43,005 bases of DNA from Thiotrichaceae bacterium (GCA_011391085.1 JAABRD010000045.1:1-43005); one strand, 5' to 3'; shown: positions 7,575-17,168, counted from the first letter of the stretch. The notes: a model not told the origin generated them from the letters alone. Made by a program: numbers and translations.

Positions 7575-7973
7575 TTATTTGTTTCCATGTAGTGCCTTAA
7601 TGGCCCCTTCGGGGTCATTCTTGAAAATGGTCAACAATGCCCGCGCAGGCCCATTTAAGGTCCGATGTCCTTGTTCCCAACCTTCCAAAGTGCGTTTACT
7701 AATACACAATAAAGCGGCAAATTCTCTTTGAGATAAGCCTATTTTGTCACGAATTGTTCTGATGTCGGTCCCAGTTTGAACAAAATCATGAGAAGTGTGA
7801 ATTTGTTCTTGACTTTGACCGTCCTTTGAATTTTGAGAAATTCCGACCTTTTCACGAATGGCGTTAATGTCCAGACCAGATGCGGCAAAATCGCGAGAAG
7901 AAGAGACATTATCGCGTTCTATAGATTTAGTGCCTTCTTTTTCGGTAATGTCGGCAAAATTGTCATTGCACAT
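7575..7973 (-). CDS. XRE/HigA-like helix-turn-helix regulator with internal duplication
   Basis: Likely DNA-binding repressor or antitoxin-type regulator. The 132-aa product has its HTH in the C-terminal half (about 70-110: IRDKIGLSQREFAALLCISKRTLEGWEQG), which matches the antitoxin-like XRE pattern in which recognition ends with R-T-L-x-x-W-E-x-G. The N-terminal half contains a degenerate copy of the segment leading into the HTH: residues 28-47 (DFAASGLDINAIREKVGISQ-like) mirror 63-82 (DFVQTGTDIRTIRDKIGLSQ). No toxin gene is adjacent: one side is a MITE, the other a simple-repeat region. It may therefore be an orphan antitoxin or a stand-alone regulator. ATG start at 7973. Confidence 0.8.
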   Translation of the reverse strand: MCNDNFADITEKEGTKSIERDNVSSSRDFAASGLDINAIREKVGISQNSKDGQSQEQIHTSHDFVQTGTDIRTIRDKIGLSQREFAALLCISKRTLEGWEQGHRTLNGPARALLTIFKNDPEGAIKALHGNK

Positions 7974-7995
7974 TGTATGTTACTCCCGCTATAGA

Positions 7996-8127
7996 GAATG
8001 AATAATGAATAATGGATAATGAATAATGAATAATGAAACATGGCTTGACAATAAAATAGTGAGTACGGTATAAAGTCATTATTCATTATTCATTATTCAT
8101 TGTTCATTGTTCATTGTTCATTACTCA
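7996..8127. repeat. Inverted arrays of AATAATG/CATTATT
   Basis: The left part (7996-8037) repeats GAATAATG-type units; the right part (about 8077-8127) repeats the complementary CATTATT and CATTGTT units, so the pair forms a long imperfect inverted repeat upstream of the HTH gene. The rest of the 7974-8464 gap is AT-rich. It has a small hairpin at about 8201-8234 (AAACCTGA...TCAGGTTT) and no recognisable gene. Confidence 0.7.
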
Positions 8128-8464
8128 TAGATTATACTGCAAAAGGTTGTCTATTCCACTCTCAAGAAAAAATTTTAGGTAGTCATGCACAAGGTAGTGG
8201 TTTAAACCTGACAGTTCTTCAAGAATGATCAGGTTTGGTGATGGTTACCATTATTTTTTGTATTGCTATAAATTTTTAAGGATTCATTGAAATGATTTCG
8301 GTCATTTTCTAAAATTCATCAGGTTTGGTGGCACTGTTGCAGTATTGGGTACCTTTTTTGCAGAACATTGAAAATGGTCAATTTGTGAACATGGTTAATT
8401 TGTGATGCTAAATCATTTTGGATATCAACATTTGTCAATGCTTTTTTAGTGTAGGAATAGGAAA

Positions 8465-8986
8465 ATGACAAAGAAACAGTTTTACCACTTAGTTTTAGGT
8501 ATTATTATCCCTCTTGTGTTGGCAGCATGTGCCGAAGAACCTATTCAACAAAATAAACCAATCGTCGCTATCCCTTTGACACCGTCGAGTCGTATAGTGA
8601 GTCCAAAATTGCGGACATTGGCCAGTCAGGTCGCGTATAAGTACGGTATTGACCGTGGACTTTTTCATGCCTTGATTACTCAGGAATCTGCTTGGGATCC
8701 TTATGCCATTTCATCTAAGGGCGCGGTGGGGTTAATGCAGATTATGCCCTACACGGGTAAAAATGAATGCGGTTTAGATAGCCATGTGTTATTTGACCCA
8801 GAGTTTAATTTGCACTGTGGGGCGTATTACCTGAGTAAACTGTTGAAGCGTTTTAATGATGTGGAATTGGCATTGGCCGCCTACAATAGTGGAGAAACAC
8901 GGGTGGCAAGATTAGGCCGCATTCCGCGCATTCGTGAGACACAACGCTATGTCAAACAAATCATGAAAAATTGGCGGGGTTGGTGA
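8465..8986 (+). CDS. Lipoprotein lytic transglycosylase, Slt family
   Basis: Cleaves the glycan strands of peptidoglycan. The 173-aa product has a lipoprotein signal peptide with lipobox LAAC (Cys22), so it should be anchored to a membrane facing the periplasm. The goose-lysozyme-like SLT domain (about 48-165) has catalytic Glu74 in ALITQESAWDPYAIS, followed by GAVGLMQIMP, the NLHCGAYYLSKLL block and LALAAYNSGETRV. Two extra cysteines (C102, C118) within the domain could form a disulfide. It is short for the family, being essentially only the catalytic domain. It is isolated between non-coding stretches. Confidence 0.92.
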   Translation: MTKKQFYHLVLGIIIPLVLAACAEEPIQQNKPIVAIPLTPSSRIVSPKLRTLASQVAYKYGIDRGLFHALITQESAWDPYAISSKGAVGLMQIMPYTGKNECGLDSHVLFDPEFNLHCGAYYLSKLLKRFNDVELALAAYNSGETRVARLGRIPRIRETQRYVKQIMKNWRGW

Positions 8987-9913
8987 GAAACCCTGTTTAA
9001 CAGGTTTAGAACTGCCACTATGTTATGAATGGTAAAAAAATAGACATCTAAAAAATATGTGGTGTTGCAGATGTACTTAATGGTATAGTGCCTTGTTTTG
9101 TTTAGGAATTTAAAAAGGCGTCAGTTTTGTCAAGATGTTTTCTATAATCTCATCAAAAAATTTTGTCAAACAAAGCTGACACTTTGGATTCCAGAAACAT
9201 CACATTGATGTTATACTCATCGTATAATTTTGGTAATGGTGTTGTTTTACCCCGTTTCCTTTCTGGATACAATATTGAGAAGTCTATTCTGTGTAAAACT
9301 GGTGTTGTTTTGAAAACTCCGCAAATCTATACTGCATAGCTTGACGATTTGAGTTTTATTTGCCGCGAGGGATAACATCCCTCGAAGGGGTGTTATCCCT
9401 GTCGATTGTTACGCTATGCAGTATAATTTCAAACGATTTGACAAAATTTTTATCGGAAAGACATTATTTTCAATAAGCGTGTGCAAAATAAATTTGCATT
9501 CTGGCTTTTAGGCGACTATCCTTAATGGATGGTTGAAACCTTGATGGTGATAAGTTTTTAAGGATGTGATCTGAAGATGTCTCACTTTACGCAGTTTTCT
9601 GTGAGTTCCATATCATAAATATGCGAATGGAATGCCGGTAAAGGCGATAAAGTAATACGTGGTGTAGGTGAAACATGTAAAACCTAACATCATCAAATGA
9701 AACGGGAGTATTATGGTCTCCGTTGCCTAAAAAAGTCCTCGACCTTGTTCTTCAGTTAGCAAAGTTTGGGATGACCATAAACATGCAGGCGTTGAAGTGA
9801 CTTACATTATGAAAATAACTCATTTATTATGATAATGTGGTCATTTCAATATTTTTTGAAGTTATTCTGCTAAATCAGGCAGATTTAGATTGAGATATTG
9901 AGGTGTAAGTGGT
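8987..9913. other. Gene-free interval of about 0.9 kb
   Basis: No open frame with coding character was recognised on either strand. It contains a degenerate family-C-like inverted pair at about 9117-9190 and a separate palindromic element at 9328-9425. The last 400 bp before the cold-shock gene are AT-rich with no repeat I can name and could include a long 5' leader or an unannotated small RNA. I cannot support either. Confidence 0.5.
9328..9425. repeat. Inverted-repeat element TATACTGCATAGC...GCTATGCAGTATA (family H)
   Basis: 98 bp with 13-bp perfect inverted ends and an inner inverted repeat AGGGATAACA...TGTTATCCCT. Single copy in the window. MITE-like in shape, with no clear flanking duplication. 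Confidence 0.65.
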
Positions 9914-10159
9914 ATGCAAACAGGTACCGTAAAATGGTTTAACGAATCCAGAGGGTTCGGTTTTATTTCTCCAACAGATGGGACGAGAGATGTCTTTGTC
10001 CATTTCTCTACCATTCAACAGGAAGGGTATAAGACGCTTGCTGAAGGACAACGGGTTGAATATGAGTCAATTATAGGTCCGAAGGGGCCACAGGCAACGA
10101 TTTGTGTTCCTAAACAACAACAACAACAACAGCATCAACATCAACACCAACACCATTAG
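9914..10159 (+). CDS. Cold-shock-domain protein with Gln/His tail
   Basis: Small single-stranded nucleic-acid-binding protein of the CspA family. Residues 1-66 are a standard cold-shock domain with RNP1 ([12 protein letters not shown]) and RNP2 (DVFVHFS). The 81-aa product differs from usual 66-70-aa family members by a C-terminal tail of six glutamines followed by alternating His-Gln and ending His-His. This tail comes from a CAA/CAN codon run that looks like slippage expansion. The tail could bind metal or RNA, or be neutral. GAGGTG at 9900-9905 is a good ribosome binding site for the ATG. Confidence 0.93.
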   Translation: MQTGTVKWFNESRGFGFISPTDGTRDVFVHFSTIQQEGYKTLAEGQRVEYESIIGPKGPQATICVPKQQQQQQHQHQHQHH

Positions 10160-10205
10160 ATAATGTAAGGTTGCCACTTGGTAGTGGCACCTTACATCTC
10201 TATCC

Positions 10206-10264
10206 CAGGAGTCCAAAGTGTAGCTTTGTGCGTATCCCGGACAAAGCTACGCTTTGGACTCCTG
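10206..10264. repeat. Inverted repeat, family C
   Basis: CAGGAGTCCAAAGTGTAGC...GCTACGCTTTGGACTCCTG, nearly perfect symmetry, between the convergent cold-shock and GlcD-like genes. It could serve as a bidirectional terminator. Confidence 0.8.
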
Positions 10265-10353
10265 AACCATTGCCTCTATAAAAGGCACTACCCGTTAGGT
10301 GAATATGGTAGGAGAAACTCCGTTTGCTTTTTCAGGAGGCTGAGTTTTGTTTG

Positions 10354-11793
10354 TTAAAACCGTTCCAACTCGGGAAAACGTAACTGGCCATGGTGAACGT
10401 GCATGGCCCCAAATTCCGCACATCGATGCAACGTCGGGATCGCTTTTTCAGGATTCAATAAACGGTCCGGGTCAAAGGCTGTTTTCACTGCATGAAATTG
10501 AGTCAATTCCGCCGCATTGAATTGCACACACATCTGATTTAATTTCTCCATGCCCACCCCATGTTCGCCCGTGATGGTCCCCCCGACTTCCACACACAAT
10601 TCTAAAATTTTCCCCCCAAATTCTTCCGCCCGTTGCAACTCCCCAGGTTGATTGGCATCAAATAAAATCAACGGATGTAAATTGCCATCACCGGCATGAA
10701 ACACATTGGCCACCCTCAATCCATACGTTTTTGACAATTCACTGATACGTTCTAAGACCGTCGCCAAATGCTTACGTGGAATTGTACCATCCATGCAATA
10801 ATAATCAGGTGACAACCTTCCTACCGCAGGAAAAGCCGATTTACGTCCTGCCCAAAATTGCAAACGTTGTTGTTCATTTTCTGCCAACCGAATTTCTTGT
10901 GCCCCCGCATGTTCCAATAATGTTGTCACCTGGGCCACCTGCTTATTCACGGCTTCAGTATTGCCATCTATTTCACACAACAAAATCGCTTGCGCCTCCA
11001 CCGGATAACCGACTTTCACAAACTCTTCCGCAGCCCGCAACGCGGCATTGTCCATCATTTCTAATCCAGCAGGTATAATACCGGCAGCAATAATGTCGGC
11101 TACCGCTGTACCTGCCTTCGTAATGTCATCAAAAGCGGCTAATAAGACTTGCACCTGTTCCGGTTTCGGCAATAACTTGACAGTGACTTCCATGATAATA
11201 CCCAGTAAACCTTCAGACCCAGTCATCAAAGCCAACAAATCATACCCTGGGGAATCGAGGGCTTGACTACCGATGGTCAACCATTCACCATCGATGGTAA
11301 ATACCTTCAACTCCAAAATATTATGCACTGTCAAACCATATTTAAGACAATGCACCCCTCCTGCATTTTCCGCCACATTGCCTCCTATGGTACAAGCAAT
11401 TTGTGAAGACGGATCTGGGGCATAGTACAAACCAAACGGCGCCGCGGCTTGCGAAATGGCCAAATTTCGTACCCCAGGTTCAACCTGTGCAGTACGACTA
11501 ATGGGGTCAATCTTTAAAATTCGATTGAACTTTGCCAAACTTAATAAAATCCCCTCCTTATGAGGCAAGGCGCCACCTGATAAACTGGTCCCGGCCCCAC
11601 GGGCGACGACAGGAATTTTGCGACGATGACAAAATTGCAAAACTTTTCTCACCTCTTCCAACGTATTGGGTAATACCACGGCCCCAGGTCGTTGCGTATA
11701 GGCTGACAACCCGTCGCATTCATAAGGCCGCACGGCTTCGTCAGAGAGGAGGACAGAATCTTTCGGGAGAAAACGGTAAAGTTGACTAAACAT
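10354..11793 (-). CDS. glcD: FAD-linked oxidase, glycolate oxidase subunit GlcD-like
   Basis: Predicted to oxidise a 2-hydroxy acid such as glycolate or D-lactate using FAD. The 479-aa product has an N-terminal FAD-binding domain of the VAO/PCMH type (VVARGAGTSLSGGALP at about 63-78; DPSSQIACTIGGNVAENAGG) and a C-terminal FAD-linked oxidase domain ending in the GGTITGEHGVGMEK motif. The frame is open upstream to 11895, but that segment is a family B palindrome, so the ATG at 11793 (MFSQLYRFLP) is chosen and gives the normal family length. The companion subunits glcE and glcF are not adjacent, so the physiological acceptor is uncertain. Confidence 0.9.
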   Translation of the reverse strand: MFSQLYRFLPKDSVLLSDEAVRPYECDGLSAYTQRPGAVVLPNTLEEVRKVLQFCHRRKIPVVARGAGTSLSGGALPHKEGILLSLAKFNRILKIDPISRTAQVEPGVRNLAISQAAAPFGLYYAPDPSSQIACTIGGNVAENAGGVHCLKYGLTVHNILELKVFTIDGEWLTIGSQALDSPGYDLLALMTGSEGLLGIIMEVTVKLLPKPEQVQVLLAAFDDITKAGTAVADIIAAGIIPAGLEMMDNAALRAAEEFVKVGYPVEAQAILLCEIDGNTEAVNKQVAQVTTLLEHAGAQEIRLAENEQQRLQFWAGRKSAFPAVGRLSPDYYCMDGTIPRKHLATVLERISELSKTYGLRVANVFHAGDGNLHPLILFDANQPGELQRAEEFGGKILELCVEVGGTITGEHGVGMEKLNQMCVQFNAAELTQFHAVKTAFDPDRLLNPEKAIPTLHRCAEFGAMHVHHGQLRFPELERF

Positions 11794-11824
11794 AATGAAA
11801 AATGGAAAATGAAAAATAGAGACC

Positions 11825-11954
11825 GGACTAGAGGCTTTAGCCGGTGGCAGTGGCACGTCACCGGCTGAAGCCTCTAGTCCACCATAGAGGGACACACCGG
11901 ACTAGAGGCTTTAGCCGGTGGCAGTGGCACGTCACCGGCTGAAGCCTCTAGTCC
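11825..11954. repeat. Two tandem 56-bp family B palindromes
   Basis: Copies at 11825-11880 and 11899-11954 are essentially identical, in the same orientation and 18 bp apart. They sit between divergent glcD and the dual-OB-like gene. Confidence 0.9.
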
Positions 11955-11970
11955 ACCATAATTTATTTAT

Positions 11971-12010
11971 TATCCACTATCCACTATCCACTATCCACTA
12001 TCCACTATCC
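11971..12010. repeat. 8-bp microsatellite TATCCACT
   Basis: About five units immediately upstream of the ATG at 12015; reverse complement of the array at 2771-2796. Copy-number change would alter the leader of the following gene. Confidence 0.8.
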
Positions 12011-12014
12011 ATTC

Positions 12015-12758
12015 ATGCCTTTTTCCAAAACTATCTTGTGTTTAGCCAATTCTCGCAAAACCGGCGGACATTGCATTGCAGGTAAAGAGATTGTCAATGG
12101 TCAATTGACGGACCGTTGGATCAGACCTGTTAGTGATAGTGATACCGGTGAATTATCACCAAAACAGATTCTCTTACGAGAGAATAAAATGCTGTTTCCC
12201 AAATTGCCAAAGTGGTTAAATAACCTCTTTGCGTTGTTCATTAAGCGTCACTCCTCGCCCAAGCTGTTAGATATTATCACCATCCCGCTACTTAAACAGA
12301 AACCTCATGCTTATCAAAGTGAGAACTATTTAATAGATACTGACCGACCTTGGTTAAAAGAACCCTCAGAGTTGCCCATTCTATTCTCTCAATGGTGTGA
12401 TGTGGTAGAATCTCTTTGGATAAATGGCTATCATAGTAGTCATGGCCACAATGACAAAATCCCTCAGGATATGGCAGAAAGCCATATCCATTCTTCTTTA
12501 TTGTTAATCAAACCTGACTCTGTTTATCTCAAAGTAGCTAGAGAATTTGGCAGAGATAGGGTGGTACGTGCCGAGTTTGCCTTTAAAGGTCAAACTTACA
12601 GATTGGCAGTCACTGACCCTTACCTTGAGAGTCTCTATAAAAGCCGGCCTGACGGTCATTATCCAGTAGAAGGAGAGATCTATTTGTGTATTACCTTGGG
12701 AGAACCGTTTAATGGATACTGTTATAAATTGGTGGCGGCCATATTGCGTACAACTTAG
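12015..12758 (+). CDS. Dual-OB-domain-like protein of unknown function
   Basis: 247 aa. The N-terminus (KTILCLANSRKTGGHCIAGKEIV...RWIRPVSD) matches my memory of a family described as containing two OB-like folds and often found with DUF488 genes, as here. I see no TM helix or signal peptide. OB folds usually bind nucleic acid or oligosaccharide, but no catalytic motif is visible. The central stretch (about 55-120) is variable and basic. The C-terminal half has a second repeat-like block (YRLAVTDPYLES...GEIYLCITLGEPF). The start has no clear ribosome binding site and directly follows a microsatellite. The stop codon abuts a family D element. Function unknown. Confidence 0.7.
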   Translation: MPFSKTILCLANSRKTGGHCIAGKEIVNGQLTDRWIRPVSDSDTGELSPKQILLRENKMLFPKLPKWLNNLFALFIKRHSSPKLLDIITIPLLKQKPHAYQSENYLIDTDRPWLKEPSELPILFSQWCDVVESLWINGYHSSHGHNDKIPQDMAESHIHSSLLLIKPDSVYLKVAREFGRDRVVRAEFAFKGQTYRLAVTDPYLESLYKSRPDGHYPVEGEIYLCITLGEPFNGYCYKLVAAILRTT

Positions 12759-12908
12759 TAAGTCGGTAATAGATTTTCCCTCACCCCCGGCCCCTCTCCC
12801 AGAGGGAGAGGGGAGTGTGGCGGAACCAGCGGTTTTCTCCCCTCTCCCTCTGGGAGAGGGGCCGGGGGTGAGGGTGAAAATACGGTAAAAATTTTGCCTC
12901 GGTACTTA
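12759..12908. mobile_element. MITE-like element, family D, 150 bp
   Basis: Starts TAAGTCGGTAATAG directly after the stop codon at 12756-12758 and ends GGTAAAAATTTTGCCTCGGT-ACTTA. The interior holds two CCCTCACCCCCGGCCCC-type stems. It separates the dual-OB-like gene from the DUF488 pair. Confidence 0.78.
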
Positions 12909-12937
12909 CCCCAAGATGTGACTACTTAAACCACAGT

Positions 12938-13621
12938 ATGAAAGAACTTTACACCATTGGTCACTCGAACCATTCCTTCGCAAACTTTTTAGAATTACTC
13001 AAACGACACAACATCAATGCGTTGTGCGATGTTCGTTCTCATCCTTATAGCAAATCTCATCCCCACTTTAACTACAAAGTGCTTCAACAAGAATTGCCTA
13101 AAAATAACCTCGCTTACGTTTTCTTGGGTAACGAGTTGGGAGGCAGAACCAATGATGTTACTTGTTATAATCCAGAAGGTCAGATCCAATACGACCGTTT
13201 AGCCCACACTCCACTCTTTCAAGCCGGTCTCCAGCGCCTACAAAAGGGAATAGAACGGTCCTATAAAATTGCGCTAATGTGTGCTGAGAAAGAACCATTA
13301 TTCTGTCATAGGATGGTTTTAATTGGTCGTCAATTACGTTCTACCGAGTTGACCATTAAACATATTTTGGAAGATGGTCGTATTGAAACACAACCAGAAG
13401 CAGAACAACGTTTAATCCACTTACTGAATCTGCCGGCGCCGGATTTAATAACCGATGTTGAACAATTAATTGAGGTATCTTATCGTACCCAAAGCCAAAC
13501 AATTGCTTATGTGACTCCCCATTTAAAAACGCTTGTCGTGCATGAAGAGAAGAACCATTATGAACCCCATCCAACTCTACACCATCGGCTTTACTCAGAA
13601 AACTGCCGAACAATTTTTTAA
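12938..13621 (+). CDS. DUF488 family protein (long form)
   Basis: 227 aa. The N-terminal DUF488 domain (about 2-145) shows the family hallmarks: LYTIGHSNHSFANF, CDVRSHPYSKSHPHFN and the cysteine motif LMCAEKEPLFCHR. The C-terminal 80 residues (about 146-227) are less conserved. DUF488 proteins are widespread; some are linked to nucleic-acid or stress functions, but the biochemistry is not established. It overlaps the following DUF488 gene by 62 bp, so the two are translationally linked and may form a heteromer. Confidence 0.85.
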   Translation: MKELYTIGHSNHSFANFLELLKRHNINALCDVRSHPYSKSHPHFNYKVLQQELPKNNLAYVFLGNELGGRTNDVTCYNPEGQIQYDRLAHTPLFQAGLQRLQKGIERSYKIALMCAEKEPLFCHRMVLIGRQLRSTELTIKHILEDGRIETQPEAEQRLIHLLNLPAPDLITDVEQLIEVSYRTQSQTIAYVTPHLKTLVVHEEKNHYEPHPTLHHRLYSENCRTIF

Positions 13622-14003
13622 CACTCTCCTCAAAGCCGGCGTTCACCGTCTCATCGATATTCGCCTAAACAACTCCTCCCAATTGGCAGGTTTCACCAAA
13701 AAGGAGGACTTAAAATATTTCCTAACAGTCATTGGTAACATTGACTATAGACATCTTCCAGAACTGGCACCCACTAAAGCAATTTTAGATGAATATAAAA
13801 AGAACAAAGGCGATTGGGCTGTTTATGAACAGCAATTCCTTGCCCTTCTCGATGGCCGCAAAGTCGAAAATAAATGGTCTGCCGACCTGTTTCATCAAAG
13901 TTGCTTACTGTGTAGTGAACCCACCCCAGAACATTGTCATCGACGGCTGGTCGCTGAGTATTTGAAGGAGAGATGGGGGAACGTGGAGATTAAGCATCTT
14001 TAG
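13560..14003 (+). CDS. DUF488 family protein (short form)
   Basis: 147 aa from the ATG at 13560 (MNPIQLYTIGFTQK). It has the family pattern (LYTIGFTQKTAEQFF, LIDIRLNNSSQLAGF, LLCSEPTPEHCHRRLVAEYL) and a length typical of single-domain members. In place of the His-Ser-Asn and Val-Arg-Ser motifs of the first gene it has G-F-T and I-R-L-N-N, so it belongs to a different subfamily rather than being a fresh duplicate. A longer reading from 13533 is possible. The purine-rich GAAGAGAAG stretch upstream of 13560 favours the internal start. Confidence 0.85.
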   Translation: MNPIQLYTIGFTQKTAEQFFNTLLKAGVHRLIDIRLNNSSQLAGFTKKEDLKYFLTVIGNIDYRHLPELAPTKAILDEYKKNKGDWAVYEQQFLALLDGRKVENKWSADLFHQSCLLCSEPTPEHCHRRLVAEYLKERWGNVEIKHL

Positions 14004-14010
14004 TCCAAAA

Positions 14011-14069
14011 GGTCCAAAACGTGTTTTGGACTCCACCGTAAGCGGAGTCCAAAACATGTTTTGGACTCC
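14011..14069. repeat. Two GTCCAAAAC-type palindromes
   Basis: GGTCCAAAAC-GTGTTTTGGACTCC and GGAGTCCAAAAC-ATGTTTTGGACTCC lie side by side between convergent genes; related palindromes are at 20831-20900 and 22049-22074. Possible terminator. Confidence 0.7.
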
Positions 14070-14075
14070 ACCATT

Positions 14076-15377
<1,302 letters not shown>

Positions 15378-15410
15378 TTACTCTACCTCTAGTTAAAATG
15401 AATAAGTGGC

Positions 15411-15440
15411 CAGGAGGCAAAGCTATGCTTTGGATTCCTG
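15411..15440. repeat. Short family C palindrome
   Basis: CAGGAGGCAAAGC-TATGCTTTGGATTCCTG, just upstream of purA. Confidence 0.6.
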
Positions 15441-15495
15441 GCAAGTTGAAGACGTCGCCGGATTAGATTAAATTTTCACAGAACTTAATCACATT

Positions 15496-15687
15496 GGTGG
15501 ACTAGAGACTTTAGCCGCACTGCCATATTAAGTTAAGGCACGGTGGAGTCGAGGCTTTAGCCGGCCGGCGGTAGGCGCCCCGCAATTTTAGTGAGGAGGT
15601 GATGCCTACGGCCAGCCGGCTAAAGCCTCCACTCCACCGGCGTTTTTCTCAACTTAATAGCATGGCAGCTAAAGTCTCTAGTCCACC
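15496..15687. repeat. Nested composite palindrome (family B in family B)
   Basis: Outer ends GGTGGACTAGAGACTTTAGC and inverted CTAAAGTCTCTAGTCCACC enclose a pair of AAGTTAAGG/TTAACTT-like arms. These in turn enclose a palindrome GGAGTCGAGGCTTTAGCCGG...CCGGCTAAAGCCTCCACTCC around a GGCGGTAGGC core. It fills the hisZ-purA gap. The same three-layer plan recurs at 17375-17614 and 42853-43005, and in part at 24892-25117. Confidence 0.85.
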
Positions 15688-15735
15688 GGCGCTTCCAAAA
15701 TTTTTAGTCCAGCAATGCCGGAATTTCAATTCGTT

Positions 15736-16917
15736 TCAATTTGGAACCACCTGCCACCCTTTTTCTAGGGTCCAACGCAGTTCAAAATCACATCCCATCG
15801 CCCGCGCTTGCCCCTCTTGCTGAGGCAATTCCCCAATCACGGTATGACCTTCTTTCCGCAATTGTGCCACCTTCATCGCTAACGCAGGATCAGAGTTAGC
15901 AGGTGCAAAGATAGCAGAAACCACGGGGGGACGCGCAACGTCTTCCGATAACAAAGAGACTAGCGTGGTGAGATAGGTGCTAAACCCGGTAGCAGGTCGC
16001 TTCCGACCAAATAATTTTTCACTGATGTCATAACGTCCTCCCTTGACTACTGCCTGCCCATGTTTGGGAATATACACGGCGAAAACCAATCCTGTATGGT
16101 ATTTATAACCTCTGGTTTCTGCCAAATCAAAGTAGAGAGGAACTTGATCGAATTGATCAGCCAGTTGTTCTAAATCGTCTAACACCTTGCCCAGGGCCGG
16201 CATGGCTGGCACCATGAGATTCCGCGCTTCTTCAAGTATGGCGCGGTCTCCATGCAGTTGCACCAGAGAGTTTAACAGTTCCTGGAATGGTTGCGGAACT
16301 TGCCAATCGGTCAACAACTTCTGGAGGTCGGAACTGGCCTTACATTTAATCGCTTCCGACAATTGCTGATGTTGTGTCGGCGTCAACGACAACGATTTGA
16401 TCAATTGTTGATAAATTCCGACATGTCCCACATCCAAATGATATTCTGGGAGACCCACGGTGCCAAGTGTTTCTAACATCAGCGAAATAATTTCAATATC
16501 GGCCTGAAGACCTTCATAACCATACAGTTCAGCACCAATTTGCAAGGGCGATCGCGAACCGGCAAATTGATTCGGGCGGGCATGTAACACCGTCTCGGCA
16601 TAACATAACCGCGTGGGAACATCGCGCCGCAAATGATGGGCGTCGATGCGGGCCACTTGAGGTGTCATGTCAGCCCGAATACCCATGAGGCGGCCCGTGA
16701 GTTGGTCAGTAATCTTAAACGTCTGCAAATCGAGGGCATCGCCCCGGTCTAACAGGAGAGATTCCAAATATTCAATCATCGGCGGAATGACGAGTTCGTA
16801 GCCCCAACTGGCATACAAATTTAGCAAACGGCGCCGCAAATTTTCTAGCTGTGCAGTGTCTGGTGGCAACATTTCCGTGATGCCTGCGGGAAGAATCCAA
16901 CGGTCTTGATAATTCAT
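15736..16917 (-). CDS. hisZ: ATP phosphoribosyltransferase regulatory subunit HisZ
   Basis: Histidyl-tRNA-synthetase-like regulatory partner of the short-form HisG, controlling the first step of histidine synthesis. The 393-aa product matches the family in length. It starts with the class II synthetase-like region (RWILPAGITEMLPPDTAQLENLRRRLL), has motif-2-like YAETVLHARPNQFAGSRSPLQIGAELYG, and a C-terminal YHTGLVFAVYIPKHGQAVVKGGRYD block. It lacks the HisRS anticodon-binding domain, as expected. Neighbours DUF2065 (upstream) and purA (downstream) fit the gammaproteobacterial arrangement. hisG is not in the window. Confidence 0.95.
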   Translation of the reverse strand: MNYQDRWILPAGITEMLPPDTAQLENLRRRLLNLYASWGYELVIPPMIEYLESLLLDRGDALDLQTFKITDQLTGRLMGIRADMTPQVARIDAHHLRRDVPTRLCYAETVLHARPNQFAGSRSPLQIGAELYGYEGLQADIEIISLMLETLGTVGLPEYHLDVGHVGIYQQLIKSLSLTPTQHQQLSEAIKCKASSDLQKLLTDWQVPQPFQELLNSLVQLHGDRAILEEARNLMVPAMPALGKVLDDLEQLADQFDQVPLYFDLAETRGYKYHTGLVFAVYIPKHGQAVVKGGRYDISEKLFGRKRPATGFSTYLTTLVSLLSEDVARPPVVSAIFAPANSDPALAMKVAQLRKEGHTVIGELPQQEGQARAMGCDFELRWTLEKGWQVVPN

Positions 16918-16979
16918 AAGTTAAGAGTTCAAAAGTTTAGGAATTTAGGCGTTTATCAATCTCACTGTGTCAGTTTCTC

Positions 16980-17168
16980 CTAGTGTACCAAATATAATAG
17001 TATCACGCCTACTATCATACTAAATAAACCAATCATGCGTAAAGTTTTATCCTCCGTATCGAAAATCGTTTTTAAACTATCACGGAAGGTAGCAGGGTTT
17101 AAAAAGGGCATGATGCCTTCAATCACAAACATTAAAGCGACGGCGGTGCCGAGGTCTTTCCATTGCAT
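16980..17168 (-). CDS. DUF2065 family small membrane protein
   Basis: 62 aa with two predicted TM helices (about 7-24 and 44-61) joined by a charged loop (TFRDSLKTIFDTEDKTLRMIG). This is the typical pattern of the YjeT/DUF2065 family, normally encoded between hflC and hisZ or purA. Here the hflK-hflC genes expected upstream are absent: the next 450 bp are repeats, then an unrelated WD40 protein. This suggests rearrangement at this point. Molecular role unknown. Confidence 0.88.
   Translation of the reverse strand: MQWKDLGTAVALMFVIEGIMPFLNPATFRDSLKTIFDTEDKTLRMIGLFSMIVGVILLYLVH

Noticed and set aside
7397-7600. Short plus-strand open frame after the response regulator
   Set aside because: It runs through a family C palindrome and a family A MITE, and its residues simply translate the repeat stems.
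8330-8342. TGGCAC...TTGCA near 8330 as a sigma-54 promoter
   Set aside because: The spacing between the two elements is too short by three bases for a functional -24/-12 promoter.
11794-11895. N-terminal extension of the GlcD-like protein
   Set aside because: The added residues are encoded by a family B palindrome, and the ATG at 11793 gives the family's normal start.
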